Positions 21,546 through 31,954 of a stretch of DNA of 64,000 nucleotides are shown here, piece by piece. Below the pieces are notes generated by a model. That model was not told the origin of the DNA, made no database searches, and saw only the letters and a list, made by a program, of their open reading frames with translations. Source of the stretch: Paralithodes platypus (lineage: Eukaryota > Arthropoda > Malacostraca > Decapoda > Lithodidae). Each line of letters begins with the position of its first letter. Position 1 is the first letter of the stretch. The position numbers and the translations under genes were made by a program. The DNA lies in contig CM064572.1 in assembly GCA_032716605.1 (NCBI GenBank), positions 41,562,982 through 41,626,981 on the forward strand, read 5' to 3'.

Positions 21546-22940
21546 AGGGGGTATCACACTGGGCCAATTCTCGCCATTCTATTGCAAAAAATGGAGCTAC
21601 CGCCATTCTCCAGCACAAATCTTACCGTTTGACGGAGCTAGGATGCTGCCCGCACTGAGTGGGAAGCACCGTTTTTTGACGGAGGTAGAGTGTCAGCCTC
21701 TTTACAGCTCGCATTTAATCTCATTGATATCTCAAGTATATGACGTCGAAATATATATTTTGCTACATAATTGTGTGTTTTGATTGTGAGAAGGGCTGCG
21801 AATAGACATAAACTAAGTGAATTAATGCTAAAATAGCTACATCACTTGCAGCTAAATAACCACTTCCTACCTACGCCACGGCGATTGGTATGAAGCAAAA
21901 ACATTCGGTAAGATCCTGTGTAGCGGGAGGAACTGTTTTTTCAGATGCCTATTTACTAAGAATCCTTGAACAATATATTTAACCTAGCCTAACCTAACCT
22001 AACCTAGTATATTAGTGGACTATTTATGAATGTAAAATGTAAAAACATGTAACATTACCAAATTATTGAGATAAATACAGGTCTACCCGCTACACAGGGT
22101 TATACCAAGCATTCTACAACCTCCGAAAAGTTCAAAATATTTCCTCATATATTCTCCAAATATAAAAAATAATAACGCAAACTTGTAGATTGAGTCATAT
22201 TGAAATATAATTGTCGATATAAATCCATATTACTCTAAATTATTGGTGAAACAGCACAATAAAAACGATCGCTTAGTGCCGAGGTAACGACGGGCGCCGT
22301 CAGGCTGTAGCCTATATATTGCGAAAAACTTTCTCATAGCTACTTATATAAGCTTCAAACGCAAAACAAAGCAACATTAGCGTATAGATTGGGTCCTATT
22401 ACACAAATTTTTTCAATATCAATCCATATTATTCTACAGTTTAAGTTAAACACCACAATATAACGATCGAATATATATTTTGCTACAAAATAAGTGTTTT
22501 GATTGTGAGAAGGGCTGCTGGTAGACATAAACCATTTTCAATGTGAATTAATGCTAAAATAGCTACAACACTTGCCGCTAAATAACCACTGTTCTATACG
22601 CCACGGCGATTGGTATGAATCGCAAACATTCGAAAACCTCCGAAAAGTTCAAAATATTTCCTCATATAAGCTTCAAATATAAACAATAATTACACTAACG
22701 TGTAGATTGAGTCATTGCATTATAATTGAAGATGTACATCCATATTATTATACATTACAGTATAGGTGTAACGGCACAACATAGGCTAAGGTCGGACATT
22801 GTTATTGTTGTTTCGGAAACTCCTGCACTTGTGCAGCCAGGACGCTTGGCGTGTGTGATAGGATTTGCCGGCGCTACTGGCTGAAAACGGAGACTGGAGA
22901 TCGGAGAATGGCGAGAATTTGGCCCAGTGTGATACCCTCT
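21546..22940. mobile_element. PIF/Harbinger-like non-autonomous element
   Basis: A 1395-bp insert with terminal inverted repeats: left AGGGGGTATCACACTGGGCC, and right (read inward) AGAGGGTATCACACTGGGCC. The similarity continues into TTCTCGCCATTCT. The 3-bp duplication TTA flanks it (21543-21545, 22941-22943). The empty site is visible in repeat X copy 2 at about 29089. A TTA/TAA 3-bp duplication is characteristic of PIF/Harbinger. The interior has no transposase frame but contains an internal duplication (21745-21910 resembles 22460-22635). Confidence 0.88.
21981..22006. repeat. Interstitial arthropod-type telomere motif (AACCT)n
   Basis: Five consecutive or near-consecutive AACCT units with one imperfect unit (AGCCT). 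TTAGG is the common arthropod telomere repeat. It lies inside the Harbinger-like MITE, so it may be chance or captured sequence. Confidence 0.6.
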
Positions 22941-22965
22941 TTAGCTGGTTAGTGGAGCATGTTGA

Positions 22966-23453
22966 TTAACCCTTAATTAGCGGCTCACCACATAAGTCGA
23001 GTTAAATAAAGCTGGACTATGTGGCGGCGCTCGACATAACTCGAGTGGCAATTTCAGCACGTAATGTTGCTGAGAGAGAGAGACAAGTGGTGGCAGGAGA
23101 CTAGCGAGCGTATGACTGCTCCAGACCACCGCGGCGAACCTACTGACACGAATCTCAGCTCCCTCCTCCCTCTCTCACTCGCTACATACTGAATTATATG
23201 GGGAAAGTACCGAATTACATGCTTTTTGCACTCGCGTTGCACGGTTATTGCAAGAAAACTAGCCATCATAAAAGGATCGTTATGGTGTCATTCGAAAGCT
23301 CTGTTTATGCCCTTTCAGGGATAGGTACTTGTTTTACGTTCTGGGTCTTATTTAGGCATGAAAATGATCACGTAAACAGCCCTATTTTGGCTAAAAACAC
23401 CCCGCTGTGCGGTACATATAAATAAACCGCATAGGCCGCTCGTAAGGTGTTAA
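22966..23453. mobile_element. TTAA MITE, family A copy 2
   Basis: 488 bp, TTAA to TTAA, in reverse orientation to the copy at 14259-14746 and of identical length. It starts TTAACCCTTAATTAGCGGCT. Its target in repeat X is seen without the insert near 29113-29125. No transposase. Confidence 0.92.
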
Positions 23454-23823
23454 TGGCAGGTGCTGGGATGGTGAAGTTGTAGAGCGATAAATATCGCCAA
23501 CAGGTGTTGTCGGCTAGCGTTGTTGTTAAGGAGTGGCGCCCTTTATAGGGAAATGTGTTTCGTACGTCAACTTGGTAAACAAATGAAGCTAGACATGCGC
23601 AATCATTTTTGATCCCGTTAAATGTCCTCCATATTACTTACTACATTAAATAGTACTTAATAATATTTATGGACTACTATATTCTTGAATTAACTCTTTA
23701 TAGAATACTACGTACACCATCTGTATATCTTAGTTACTCGATATATAATACTTTATTTAAATACATACCAAATAAACTCTTTACATGATACTACGTGTAT
23801 ATACAGAAATGATTAATTTCTTT

Positions 23824-24836
23824 TTAATCAATCCCAACCGTTTGTTTGGTCTATTAACCCGGCAAGCGCGATAGGCCTCACGGAAGGCTTCCTATAGGGA
23901 ACGCGATAGGCCTCACGGAAGCAGGACCATAAAAAAAGCCTTCCATAAAAAAAAGGGCCTATCAAAACAAAGGAATTTGTCTCTAGGTGAGATAATTCCC
24001 CTCCAGTACTCATCCATGTAAATCTCACCCACCCCCCTCCCCTCCTTCCCCACCTTATTCCCCCCTCCCTCCCCTCCTCAATTATCACCTATTTTTCCTC
24101 TTATTATCATCATTTATCGGTTATTTTTCTCTCCCGCGATAATGTAGCACAAGTGGGTTGCATAAAAGATCGTTATGCAACACCCAGACACCGGCACACA
24201 CCGCCCCGCTCTCCTCAGTTGACTCCCAGACAGCGAGAGGGGAAGGCTGCCTGTCTCTCTCTCTCGCCTGAGATTATGACCGGGTGGCCAATATCTTCGT
24301 TTTTCACCACCCAAATGCTTTTCCCACTTATTTTAGCACTCTTGAAGGTTCATATATACATCATATATGTAAAATAAAAGCATACCGAAAACAAATAATG
24401 GTTTATATTGTAAATATAACGAATTCTGTCAGAATCCAGGGCTAGAAATGCACAAATAACTACCCTAGCACCTACTGTCATATCGCGCTTGTCAGGTTAA
24501 TTAATTTATTCATATATTTGTGTTAGTTTCCTCCCTAGACCTCCATCAAGCTAAGAAAAACACCCCCTAGACCCCCCCTTCAAGATAATTTGTAAATTTT
24601 TCGATAGAAAAATGTCCCTGCCGAAGGCCGTTTCCTCTTGAAATTGCAGGCTCGCTTTCGCTCGCCAGGAAATAATTGACACCTAAATGGCACGAAAGGT
24701 CTTAAAATTGACAACGAAATGGGGCGAAAGGTCTTAAAATCGCCAAGCTAATGGGCCGAACGTCTTATAATCTAAAACAAGTGGTGCTGAACATTAGGGA
24801 GAAGGGGGTCCAGAAAAACGGTCTGCCTCCCCTTAA
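23824..24836. mobile_element. TTAA MITE, family E copy 2, interrupted by family C
   Basis: The left arm 23824-23853 and right arm 24501-24836 match family E copy 1 (21028-21401). Between them sits the family C element. The right end TTAA (24833-24836) is shared with the next MITE (family F), so two TTAA elements abut. Confidence 0.72.
23854..24500. mobile_element. TTAA MITE, family C copy 1
   Basis: 647 bp between TTAA sites. The ends read TTAACCCGGCAAGCGCGATA and, inward from the right, TTAACCTGACAAGCGCGATA. A near-identical copy lies at 44982-45629 (648 bp). The unoccupied target (GTCTATTAATTAATG) is retained in family E copy 1 near 21058. No transposase frame. Confidence 0.92.
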
Positions 24837-25745
24837 CCCTTCCTCTGCGGGGTGTTTTGGGCTATTTAGGGCATATTCAGGCACTCCTGAATGATAAATC
24901 AAGCATCTGCATTAAATGAACTGTATTCTGCCGAAAACTAGGCGAAAATAGCTTCAAAATGAGACAAGAACGGGCCTCGTACATGGTCTGGTTCACCCGC
25001 AGCGGTGCCAGTGAAATGCGGGAAACCCGCTATTTGTTAGCACTCGCTCGCTTGGCTACACTGTTGTGAGAGGCAGAGAGAGACCCGCGCGAGACACAGT
25101 CTACCTCAGTGAGCCGCTCGCTGCTCTGAGGGTCGGAGGTGGGCCCCGCACGCTCCCGCCCACTGACACTCGATTTTTACGGTTTTTACAGGCTTTTAAC
25201 CCTTCTTTGGCGGCGCGCAACTTATGTCGTGTGAAATAAATTTGGACTAAGTGGCGGTTCACAACTTATGTCGTGTGCCATTTTCAGCACGTAATGTTGC
25301 AGAGAGAGAGAGCTGAGCAGTGTGAGGAGCGTAGTAAGGCTATGACCGCCGCCCACCACCACGGTGGGCCAACTGAAGTGAAAACCACCCTTCCATCCCC
25401 CCTCACACTCGCTACACAGGGAATTATGTAAGGAAAGTACCTAATTACATGGTTTTTGCACTCGTGTTGCGCGATCGTTGCAAGAAAACTATTGGTCGTA
25501 CAAGGATGGTTGGGGTGTCATTGGAAAGCTCTGTTTATGCCCTTTCAGGAATAGATACTTGTTTTACGCTCTGGATCTTATTTAGGCATGAAAATGATCA
25601 CGTAAACAACCCTATTTAGGGTTAAAACACCCCGCTGGGCGGTACATATAAATTACCGCCGAGGCCGCTCGTAAGGTGATAAAGCCTTGAAATTGCTGCA
25701 AATTGCCAGGACGTTCCCGAATGTCACCCGCAGCGAAAGGGTTGA
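24833..25745. mobile_element. TTAA MITE, family F, hosting a family A copy
   Basis: The ends read TTAACCCTTCCTCTGCGGGG (left) and, inward from the right, TCAACCCTTTCGCTGCGGGT (right TTAA mutated to TTGA). The inner element at 25196-25682 is removed to give about 430 bp of family F. It splits the C-terminal integrase segment of the second BEL element, so it arrived after that element. Confidence 0.78.
25196..25682. mobile_element. TTAA MITE, family A copy 3
   Basis: 487 bp, with left end TTAACCCTTCTTTGGCGGCG and right end GAGGCCGCTCGTAAGGTGATAA, where the terminal TTAA has become ATAA. It is more diverged from copies 1 and 2 than they are from each other. It lies within family F. Confidence 0.85.
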
Positions 25746-27225
25746 GAACAAGACCTAATCCCCAAAACAAACGAGGACTCTCATTGTGTACCAGGACAAC
25801 GCCACCCACTTTGGGCCAAGATTTACCCTTGTTTCTTATTAAGGGGACATGGGCCGTTTTTCTCGTCCCCCTTCTTCCTCATGTTTAGCCCCATTAGTTT
25901 TCAGGTTTTATGACGTTCGGATCATTAGTTCGGCGATTTTAAGACCTTTCACCCCATTTCCTTGACAATATTAAGATCTTTCATGCTATTTTGGTGTAAA
26001 AAAACATCCTGGCCAACGATAGTGAGCCTGTAATTTTGAAAGAATCGGCCTTCGGCCGGGACATTTTTCTACCGAAAAATGTACAAATTAATCTAGATTG
26101 GGGATCTAATGGATGTTTTTTTAAGTTTGATGGCGGTCTAGCAAGGAAACTAAGAAATAAAGGAATATTTGAATTAATAGACCAAATAAACAGCCCATCT
26201 CCCCTTAAATTCTTATGACTTTACCTTAGAGACAGTAAGTATTCCGACATCCAGCGCTTCCACAAATAATTTGATAATTTACAGACATAAGCATATCGCG
26301 CGGAGACGTCATTTACATCGTACAATGAGGGATCCGTGATTTCATCGTTGTTCATCGGCTCAGGAAACAGTCTAAGTCTACGTCCGCTGGCTAACTGTGA
26401 AGGTACGGGCTCCTCTAAATCTCCTGACACGTATCATAAGGGTCTGTCATTCTCCAGTTATGTTAGTATCATAGTCAACTCTGTAAGTGTGGCTGATGCA
26501 CAACCTAGTTTTTCAGTCCTGCCTTAACTGAGCCAATTGTTCTCTCCCATATTACTAAAAACCATGGAGCTCTAGCTGGGATAAACCTCCAGTCACAATT
26601 AAACTTACTTAGATGTTTGAGTTGAGGATCATCAAGTCTTGATTTGAATAAATTGGCAGAACCGACAAATGTGGCATTATCGCTGATCATTAATTGGGGA
26701 TAACCTCTACGACTACAGAACCTTCGGAAAATGTGCATGAATGTTTCGCAAGATAAAGCAGGAGCAACCTCTAAATGAATGGCACGCATTACAGCACAAG
26801 TGAACAATACTATAATTATACTGTATACCTTTTTGATCACCGCCACCAACCCTCATTGTTAGCGAGCTGGAGTAGTCGATGCCTGTGACTTGAAATGGTT
26901 CCACCCTGTTAACACGGAAATCAGGTAGTGGAGGAGATGGCTGCAACCCATAGCTTTTGCCCTAATAGCGCTAGCACACGAGTGACACAACACACTTCCT
27001 AGTTACTGACTTCACTGTTTGACATATTCTTGGAATCCACATCTTGTTCTTAGATACGAAACCACATATGCCTCTACATAATGCAAGCACAATTTATGAG
27101 TATTGTCTATCAGCAATAAGGATAATCTGTGTTTGTTTGGAAGAAGGATTGGAAATTTAGCATTATAATCTATCTGAGCCTTTTGTAGTCTCCCTTTACA
27201 TTTAATGATACCTTGATCCAAATAT
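25746..27225 (-). pseudogene. BEL/Pao integrase, second element
   Basis: Fragments in three frames. LPNKHRLSLLLIDNTHKLCL (about 27100) is the N-terminal part. VEPFQVTGIDYSSSLTMRV carries the first catalytic Asp, and YPQLMISDNATFVGSANLF the second. RAPWFLVIWERTIGSVKAGL contains the Glu. FPEPMNNDEITDPSLYDVND and KRWMSEYLLSLR are the typical end. GGVVLVHNESPRLFWGLGLV (25740-25806) is the C-terminal domain, interrupted by the MITE at 25839-26208 and then lost at 25745. All catalytic positions can be seen, but frames are broken. Confidence 0.83.
25839..26208. mobile_element. TTAA MITE, family E copy 3 (reverse)
   Basis: 370 bp from TTAA to TTAA, with ends TTAAGGGGACATGGGCCG and, inward from the right, TTAAGGGGAGATGGGCTG. 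This is the clearest terminal inverted repeat of the family. It sits between two exactly adjoining parts of the BEL integrase C-terminus. Confidence 0.87.
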
Positions 27226-27480
27226 AACCCAAACTGTTTAATAATGCTACTCTTAACCTTATTGTCAGTGATGCTAGTGTTGAGTTCCTTTCGCTCCTTA
27301 TGGTAAAATTCCTTTTGTGCTACATAGATTAAAGTGATTTAAGCTGTTCTTAGTTTTGATACTATAGTATGCCGTGATTCTGATCTAACCCCTTAGATTT
27401 GTCTTTCAGATTACCCAAGTAGCATTTTACCCATGCCATGATGTGTACTAGTCCCTTGTACGAACTATAGCGAGGCCAGT
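27226..27480 (-). other. BEL linker, not readable
   Basis: The region between integrase and RNase H of the second BEL element. All frames are broken and no motif could be read. Confidence 0.5.
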
Positions 27481-28152
27481 CTAATACATGGGTCTCGTTC
27501 GAAGAAGTGCCTGTAGAGGTGGGAAACATGTGTTGAACCACAGGACCTTGTTCCTCCCCATCTGGCCATTGTTCACGATGAGATAGCCATGATAGCCATG
27601 ATAGCCAAAGGTTCTACTAAAGCTGAGAAGTGTAGGGAGGAAATGGGTAATTCCCCTTGTGAGCAAATCGCCTAGATTATCAAATGTAGGAACATACCTA
27701 AACCTAGTGTTCGTAGATGACACAAAAATGTCATGAACCCTGTTATGAACATACACTGGTAACACCTTTTTACTCGCAAGCCAACACAAACTTATTTGAC
27801 TATCACACCAGATGACTGTTTCTTTGATAGACATCTCAGATGCGTAGGCCTCCTTAATGAATGTGGCTAACCTTGATGCAAGTACGACAGCTGTAAGTTC
27901 AACTTTAGGAATAGTTAACTCTTTAATCAGGGCCAACCAAGCCTTAGCCATAACCAAGCGGCACGTGTCTTTGTCATAACAGAAATACGTGGCGGCTCCG
28001 TAAGCGATTGTGCTAGCTTCACTGAAAACTTGTAGTGTCACGTACATTGAAAAAGTAACCTGTTTGGGTATTTCTAAGTTCAAGTAACTCCAGAGTTCAG
28101 AACTAATGTCACCCCAGAATTCCCTAAGTGTGTCTGAAAGAGGTTCGTCCAA
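27481..28152 (-). pseudogene. BEL/Pao RNase H, second element
   Basis: FSEASTIAYGAATYFCYD replaces the first catalytic Asp with Glu. LTIPKVELTAVVLASRLATF carries the conserved Glu. KETVIWCDSQISLCWLASKK retains the third acidic position that the first BEL element lacks. FDNLGDLLTRGIT is the end motif. A short tandem GCCATGATA duplication lies at 27583-27602. The frame is open for 223 residues. Confidence 0.83.
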
Positions 28153-28159
28153 CCCCCAA

Positions 28160-29056
28160 TTTATTCGTCATAATTCTGTACAAAAATGCAAGCCTAAATG
28201 GTGACAGGTAACAGAACCCTCAGCAAATAAAAAATGCTAACAGTGACACTGAGCGCTTCCCTTTTTGTGCTTGCTTGTAAAAAACGTTCCCTCTTCTGGA
28301 ATGTCAATATATCAGTTTGTTATCCAAGTCATCCCGAGTGTCTTCACTCTATCTGTACTGTACTTACGATATTATGTGGGAATAAGGTATTACAGAGATG
28401 TGGACTATTTGTGACCCATTATCTGAGAAAAAGATGTGCTCCCAAGAATATGCGCTGGGCATCGCTATATATGTCCAGAAGGTCCTGCTCATTGTCATGA
28501 GTCTCCTGCAAATTATCTATGTAGCCCACATCTTATGTTTTGAACATTTTGAGCACCTCTATCTAAAAGCAATAAGTGTTTCAAGATCGTTGCATTTCAG
28601 AAAAAATTTGAGCAGGTTGCGCCAAAAAGGAATACATGAAATCTTTAGACTGATACTGAACTGTTGATATTCAGTGGATCATCGGGCCACAGAAACGACG
28701 TGCAGTTCATGTCCTCCTTGTATAACTTGAGCATAAGGAAGGCCTTCTCAATGTCGCTGACCGAAGCATATTGGTTCAATCTGAGCCTCAACAAGACCGG
28801 GGTTAGGTCAGGGACAAGATAAGATCCCGTATACAGACAATCATTCAAGCTTAGTTGATTTGCACCCATTTTTGCTGAACAGTCGAAGACCACCCTCACG
28901 TGAGGGAGTATTTCGACTATCCTTATGAACACCATGATGGACCAGATAGTGAGTCTGGCTAGTGCTGTTAAGATTATCAACTGGTACTCTCTCAATGAAA
29001 CTCCTTGACAACTGATCTTGGATGACATCTCCATACTTCTCTATAATGGTCAACAT
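28160..29056 (-). pseudogene. BEL/Pao reverse transcriptase, second element
   Basis: From the right: IIEKYGDVIQDQLSRSFIER (RT entry), VRVVFDCSAKMGANQLSLND, YASVSDIEKAFLMLKLYKED (palm Asp), CTSFLWPDDPLN, then after frame breaks YIDNLQETHDNEQDLLDIYS at about 28445-28510, the active-site region. The second Asp is Asn, as in the first element. Confidence 0.83.
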
Positions 29057-29480
29057 ATATTATAATGGCCACCAGTGTATATATATAGACTTAGCTGGTT
29101 AGTGGAGCATGTTGGTGAATAGCAGGTGTTGGGATGGTGAAGTTATAGAGCGATAAATATGGTCAACAGGTGATGTCAGCTAGCGTTGTTGTTAAGGAGT
29201 GGCGCCCTTTATAGAGAAGATGTTTCATAGTCAACTTGGTAAACAAATGAAGCTAGACATGCGCAATCATTCTTGATCCTGTTAAGCGTCCTCCATATTG
29301 CTTACTATATTAAATAGTTAATAATATTTATGGAATACTATATTCTTGAATTAACTCTTTATAAATCACTATGTACACCATATACTGTATCATAGTTACC
29401 CTTCATATATTACTTATGTAAAATACATACCCAATTAACTCTATACATGATACTACGTGTATGTACAAATTTATTTAATC
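29045..29480 (+). repeat. Low-copy repeat X, copy 2, uninterrupted
   Basis: It matches the pieces of 21495-23820 in order and shows both empty sites: ATAGACTTAGCTGG at about 29085-29098 (Harbinger target) and GTTGGTGAATAGCAGG near 29112-29127 (TTAA MITE target, slightly diverged). Function unknown. Confidence 0.82.
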
Positions 29481-30145
29481 CCTTTTTACCCAGACTAAAT
29501 TCCCTACCAAGAATTCACCTGAGACCTCTGGTGGACGCTTCCGAAGTAGCACCAGAAGTAGCACGACTGTCGACATCAACAATACCCAACACCTAGGATA
29601 TGCACAGTTTATCTCGAATTTCTGCGATTCTATATGTTTTCATTTTACAGTATACGACTACACTATGTGCTTATATAGTATAGTAATAAAGGGAAAGTCC
29701 ATATGCAGCTGATAATGACTACAAACATAATTATAAGCTAATTAATTATCATACCAAAATAGGCGCAAAAATAATTGCTGACTTTGTATTATATGTATAC
29801 GTTATTTATGAATATGGGTGATTTTAAAATATATAAAACAACAGTATGCATATACCAAAGTATGCGTCAGCTACCAACATTTCGACTAACTGCTTATAAA
29901 AAAGAATTGTTGAAGGAGAGGGAGGGTGAATAGGTCCGCGATGTCGCCAATTTCCCACAATGCACAGCGGTAAACATTGCGTTCAGCGCCTCTATCGGCC
30001 ACTGTAGGCATTTATTGGAAGGGAGAATTAGGAAGGTCTCGATCGTGGACCCTCGTAAGTCACGATACCTAGTTTTCATTGAATTTCTTTTGTGTTTGCT
30101 CATATGCCACGCTGTATGGCCAAGATAACACTGATCAATTTTCCA
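29481..30145. other. Unassigned stretch
   Basis: AT-rich, with a GC-richer patch at 29895-30070 that has a 69-codon minus-strand frame without recognisable family or initiation context. No repeat partner seen in the window. Confidence 0.45.
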
Positions 30146-30359
30146 TTAAGGGGAGATTTGTATTTAATATGTTCATTTATTTATTCATAATATTTATATT
30201 ATTTTAGTTTCCTTCCAAGACCTCCATCAAGCTTTTAGAAATATACCCAAAACCCCCCTTCGAGATTAATTTGTACATTTTTCAAATGACTTAATTCATC
30301 ATAACTAATGGGGTTAAGCATTAGGGAGAAGGGAGTCCAGAAACAAACAAATCCCTTAA
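30146..30359. mobile_element. TTAA MITE, family E copy 4 (internally deleted)
   Basis: 214 bp between TTAA sites, starting TTAAGGGGAGATTTG. It shares TTTCCTTCCAAGACCTCCAT with the other family E copies but has lost about 150 bp of the middle. Confidence 0.75.
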
Positions 30360-30525
30360 GACATATGTAATTTGGTATGGCAAATTTTGAAGAAACTTAC
30401 TTTTTTTTAGCAAGAAATGTTCAAATGTAGCTTGAAGGGAGGTTTGCGGGGAGAGCTAATATTCTATTTATTTATAATTATTATATATATTTTGTTTAGC
30501 TTTAATGGGGTTCTAGTGACAATCT

Positions 30526-30590
<65 letters not shown>
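30526..30590. repeat. AG microsatellite
   Basis: A pure AG run of about 64 bp. Confidence 0.95.
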
Positions 30591-30592
<2 letters not shown>

Positions 30593-30724
30593 ATGACAAT
30601 TGCGAACAAAAACAATGAAAACTTAATAATAGTTTAAAACCAACGCAATACCCACCAAATAGGTTACACTTGGTTGTTGATGATGATGATGACGATGACA
30701 ATACTACTACTATTACTACTACTA

Positions 30725-31030
30725 TACCCCGTTCCAAATAAGTAGTCCAGAAATCATGAACCTCTGTAACTCGAAAAGGGCTGGAGCAAATGGGCTGCAA
30801 ATATCTACACCTATTCCCTGGCTGACCCTTCCCAAATTGTAGAAATATTAGTTAGATTACTAACGTCTAACTCGAAAAAGGCTGGAGCAAATGAGCTGTC
30901 GATTTCTACACCTATTTCCTGTTCTGACCCTTCTCAAATGGTAGAAATCACAGCTAGAGTACTCTAGTCGTTTGTGAGTTATAGAGATTATTGGTCAAGA
31001 GTTTTGGCCTACTTACTTGGAACAGGGTAT
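30725..31030. mobile_element. Palindromic MITE 1 (mariner-like ends)
   Basis: About 305 bp with inverted ends TACCCCGTTCCAAATAAGTA and, inward from the right, TACCCTGTTCCAAGTAAGTA. TA flanks suggest Tc1/mariner-type insertion. Inside, two direct copies of a CTCGAAAA(A/G)GGCTGGAGCAAATG block occur about 110 bp apart. Confidence 0.7.
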
Positions 31031-31047
31031 ATTACTAACAATACTAT

Positions 31048-31257
31048 AACCTGTCCCAAATAAGTTGTCCAAAACGCTTGTACATTAACATCAATAACTC
31101 ACAAACGACTTGAGCAATCAAGCTAATATTACTACCATTTGGGAAGGGTCAGTCAGGAAATAAGTGTGGCAATTTACAGCCCATTTGCTCTAGCCCTCTT
31201 TGAGTTACAGAGGTTAGGGGTCACAATTTCTGGCCACTTATTTTGGAATAGGGTATA
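31048..31257. mobile_element. Palindromic MITE 2, inverted relative to MITE 1
   Basis: Ends TAACCTGTCCCAAATAAGTT and, inward from the right, TACCCTATTCCAAAATAAGT. The interior (GCCCATTTGCTCTAGCCCTC) is the reverse complement of the MITE 1 interior. The two form a head-to-head pair that could fold into a roughly 530-bp hairpin. Confidence 0.68.
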
Positions 31258-31297
31258 CTACTAACACTACTAACCATCCAGAGGGTACCAGCTGATC

Positions 31298-31890
31298 ATG
31301 GCCCGGAGACATTACCTGGAACCGATCCGAGAGGGGTTGATAGTTGACCTGCCAGACCCGCGAGACTACCATTACTACAACGATAATAATGCTCTCTACA
31401 GGGTGTATCCCATGTTCAACCCTACTATCAACACTTATATTATAGGTGAGTTAATGTTACTACTACTACTACTACTACTACTAATACCATTACTACAACG
31501 ATAATAATGCTCTCTACAGGGTGTATCCCATGTTCAACACTACTGTCAATAATTATATTATAGGTGAGTTAATGTTACTACTACTACTGCTAATACCATT
31601 ACTACAACGATAATAATCCTCTCTACAGGGTGTATCCCATGTTCAACACTACTGTCAACACTTATATTATAGGTGAGTTAATGTTACTACTACTACTACT
31701 AATACCATTACTACAATGATAATAATGCTCTCTACAGGGTGTATCATGGTGTTCAACACTACTGTCAACAGTTATATTATAGGTGAGTTAATGTTACTAC
31801 TACTACTACCTTAACTATAATAAGAGTAATGCTCTCTACAGGGTGTATCCCATGTTCAACACTACTGTCCGCACTTGTATTATGGGTGAG
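31298..31890 (+). repeat. Tandem array of exon-like units (type 1)
   Basis: Five units carry a 44-45-bp block at 31402, 31520, 31629, 31738 and 31842 (spacing 118, 109, 109, 104). Each block is preceded by GCTCTCTACAG or a close variant, and each is followed by GTGAGTTAATG. The arrangement looks like acceptor, mini-exon, donor. The first block is open upstream for 69 codons from an ATG at 31298 (DYHYYNDNNALYRVYPMFNP). Units are separated by TAC/ACT trinucleotide runs. Single units recur at 42103, 44335 and 59130. No protein family recognised. Confidence 0.72.
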
Positions 31891-31920
31891 TTAATGTTAC
31901 TACTACTACTACTACGACTA

Positions 31921-31943
31921 ATTTTTTTTTTTTTTTTTTTTTA
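31921..31943. repeat. Poly-T run
   Basis: About 22 T before an ACTCAG acceptor-like sequence. It resembles either a strong pyrimidine tract or a retroposon tail. Confidence 0.8.
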
Positions 31944-31954
31944 ATACAACTCAG

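Larger units (their letters stand above)
21495..23820 (+). repeat. Low-copy repeat X, copy 1, interrupted by two elements
   Basis: The pieces 21495-21545, 22941-22965 and 23454-23820 together match the uninterrupted 29045-29480 (shared phrases include GGCCACCAGTG, GGTTAGTGGAGCATGTTG and GGCGCCCTTTATAG). The two interruptions are a Harbinger-like MITE and a family A TTAA MITE. The nature of repeat X is unknown; it has no coding capacity and could be an LTR or UTR piece, since copy 2 abuts a BEL element. Confidence 0.8.
25746..29044 (-). mobile_element. Second BEL/Pao element, 5'-truncated and decayed
   Basis: Minus-strand Pol fragments occur in the order RT (29056-28160), RNase H (28152-27481) and integrase (27225-26221, then 25809-25746). 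Gag, protease and both LTRs are missing. The right edge joins repeat X at about 29045. The protein pieces resemble the first BEL element but are clearly a different lineage. It hosts family E copy 3 and is cut by family F. Confidence 0.88.

Noticed and set aside
21981..22006. True telomere or telomere-fusion site
   Set aside because: Only about five AACCT units and they lie inside a MITE; too short to mark a chromosome end.
28234..28667. Plus-strand Cys-rich small proteins
   Set aside because: Antisense to the BEL RT/YIDNLQ region of the second BEL element.
31402..31890. CRISPR-like array (short repeats with spacers)
   Set aside because: Eukaryotic context; the spacers are related ACT runs rather than unique sequences, and repeat borders look like splice sites.
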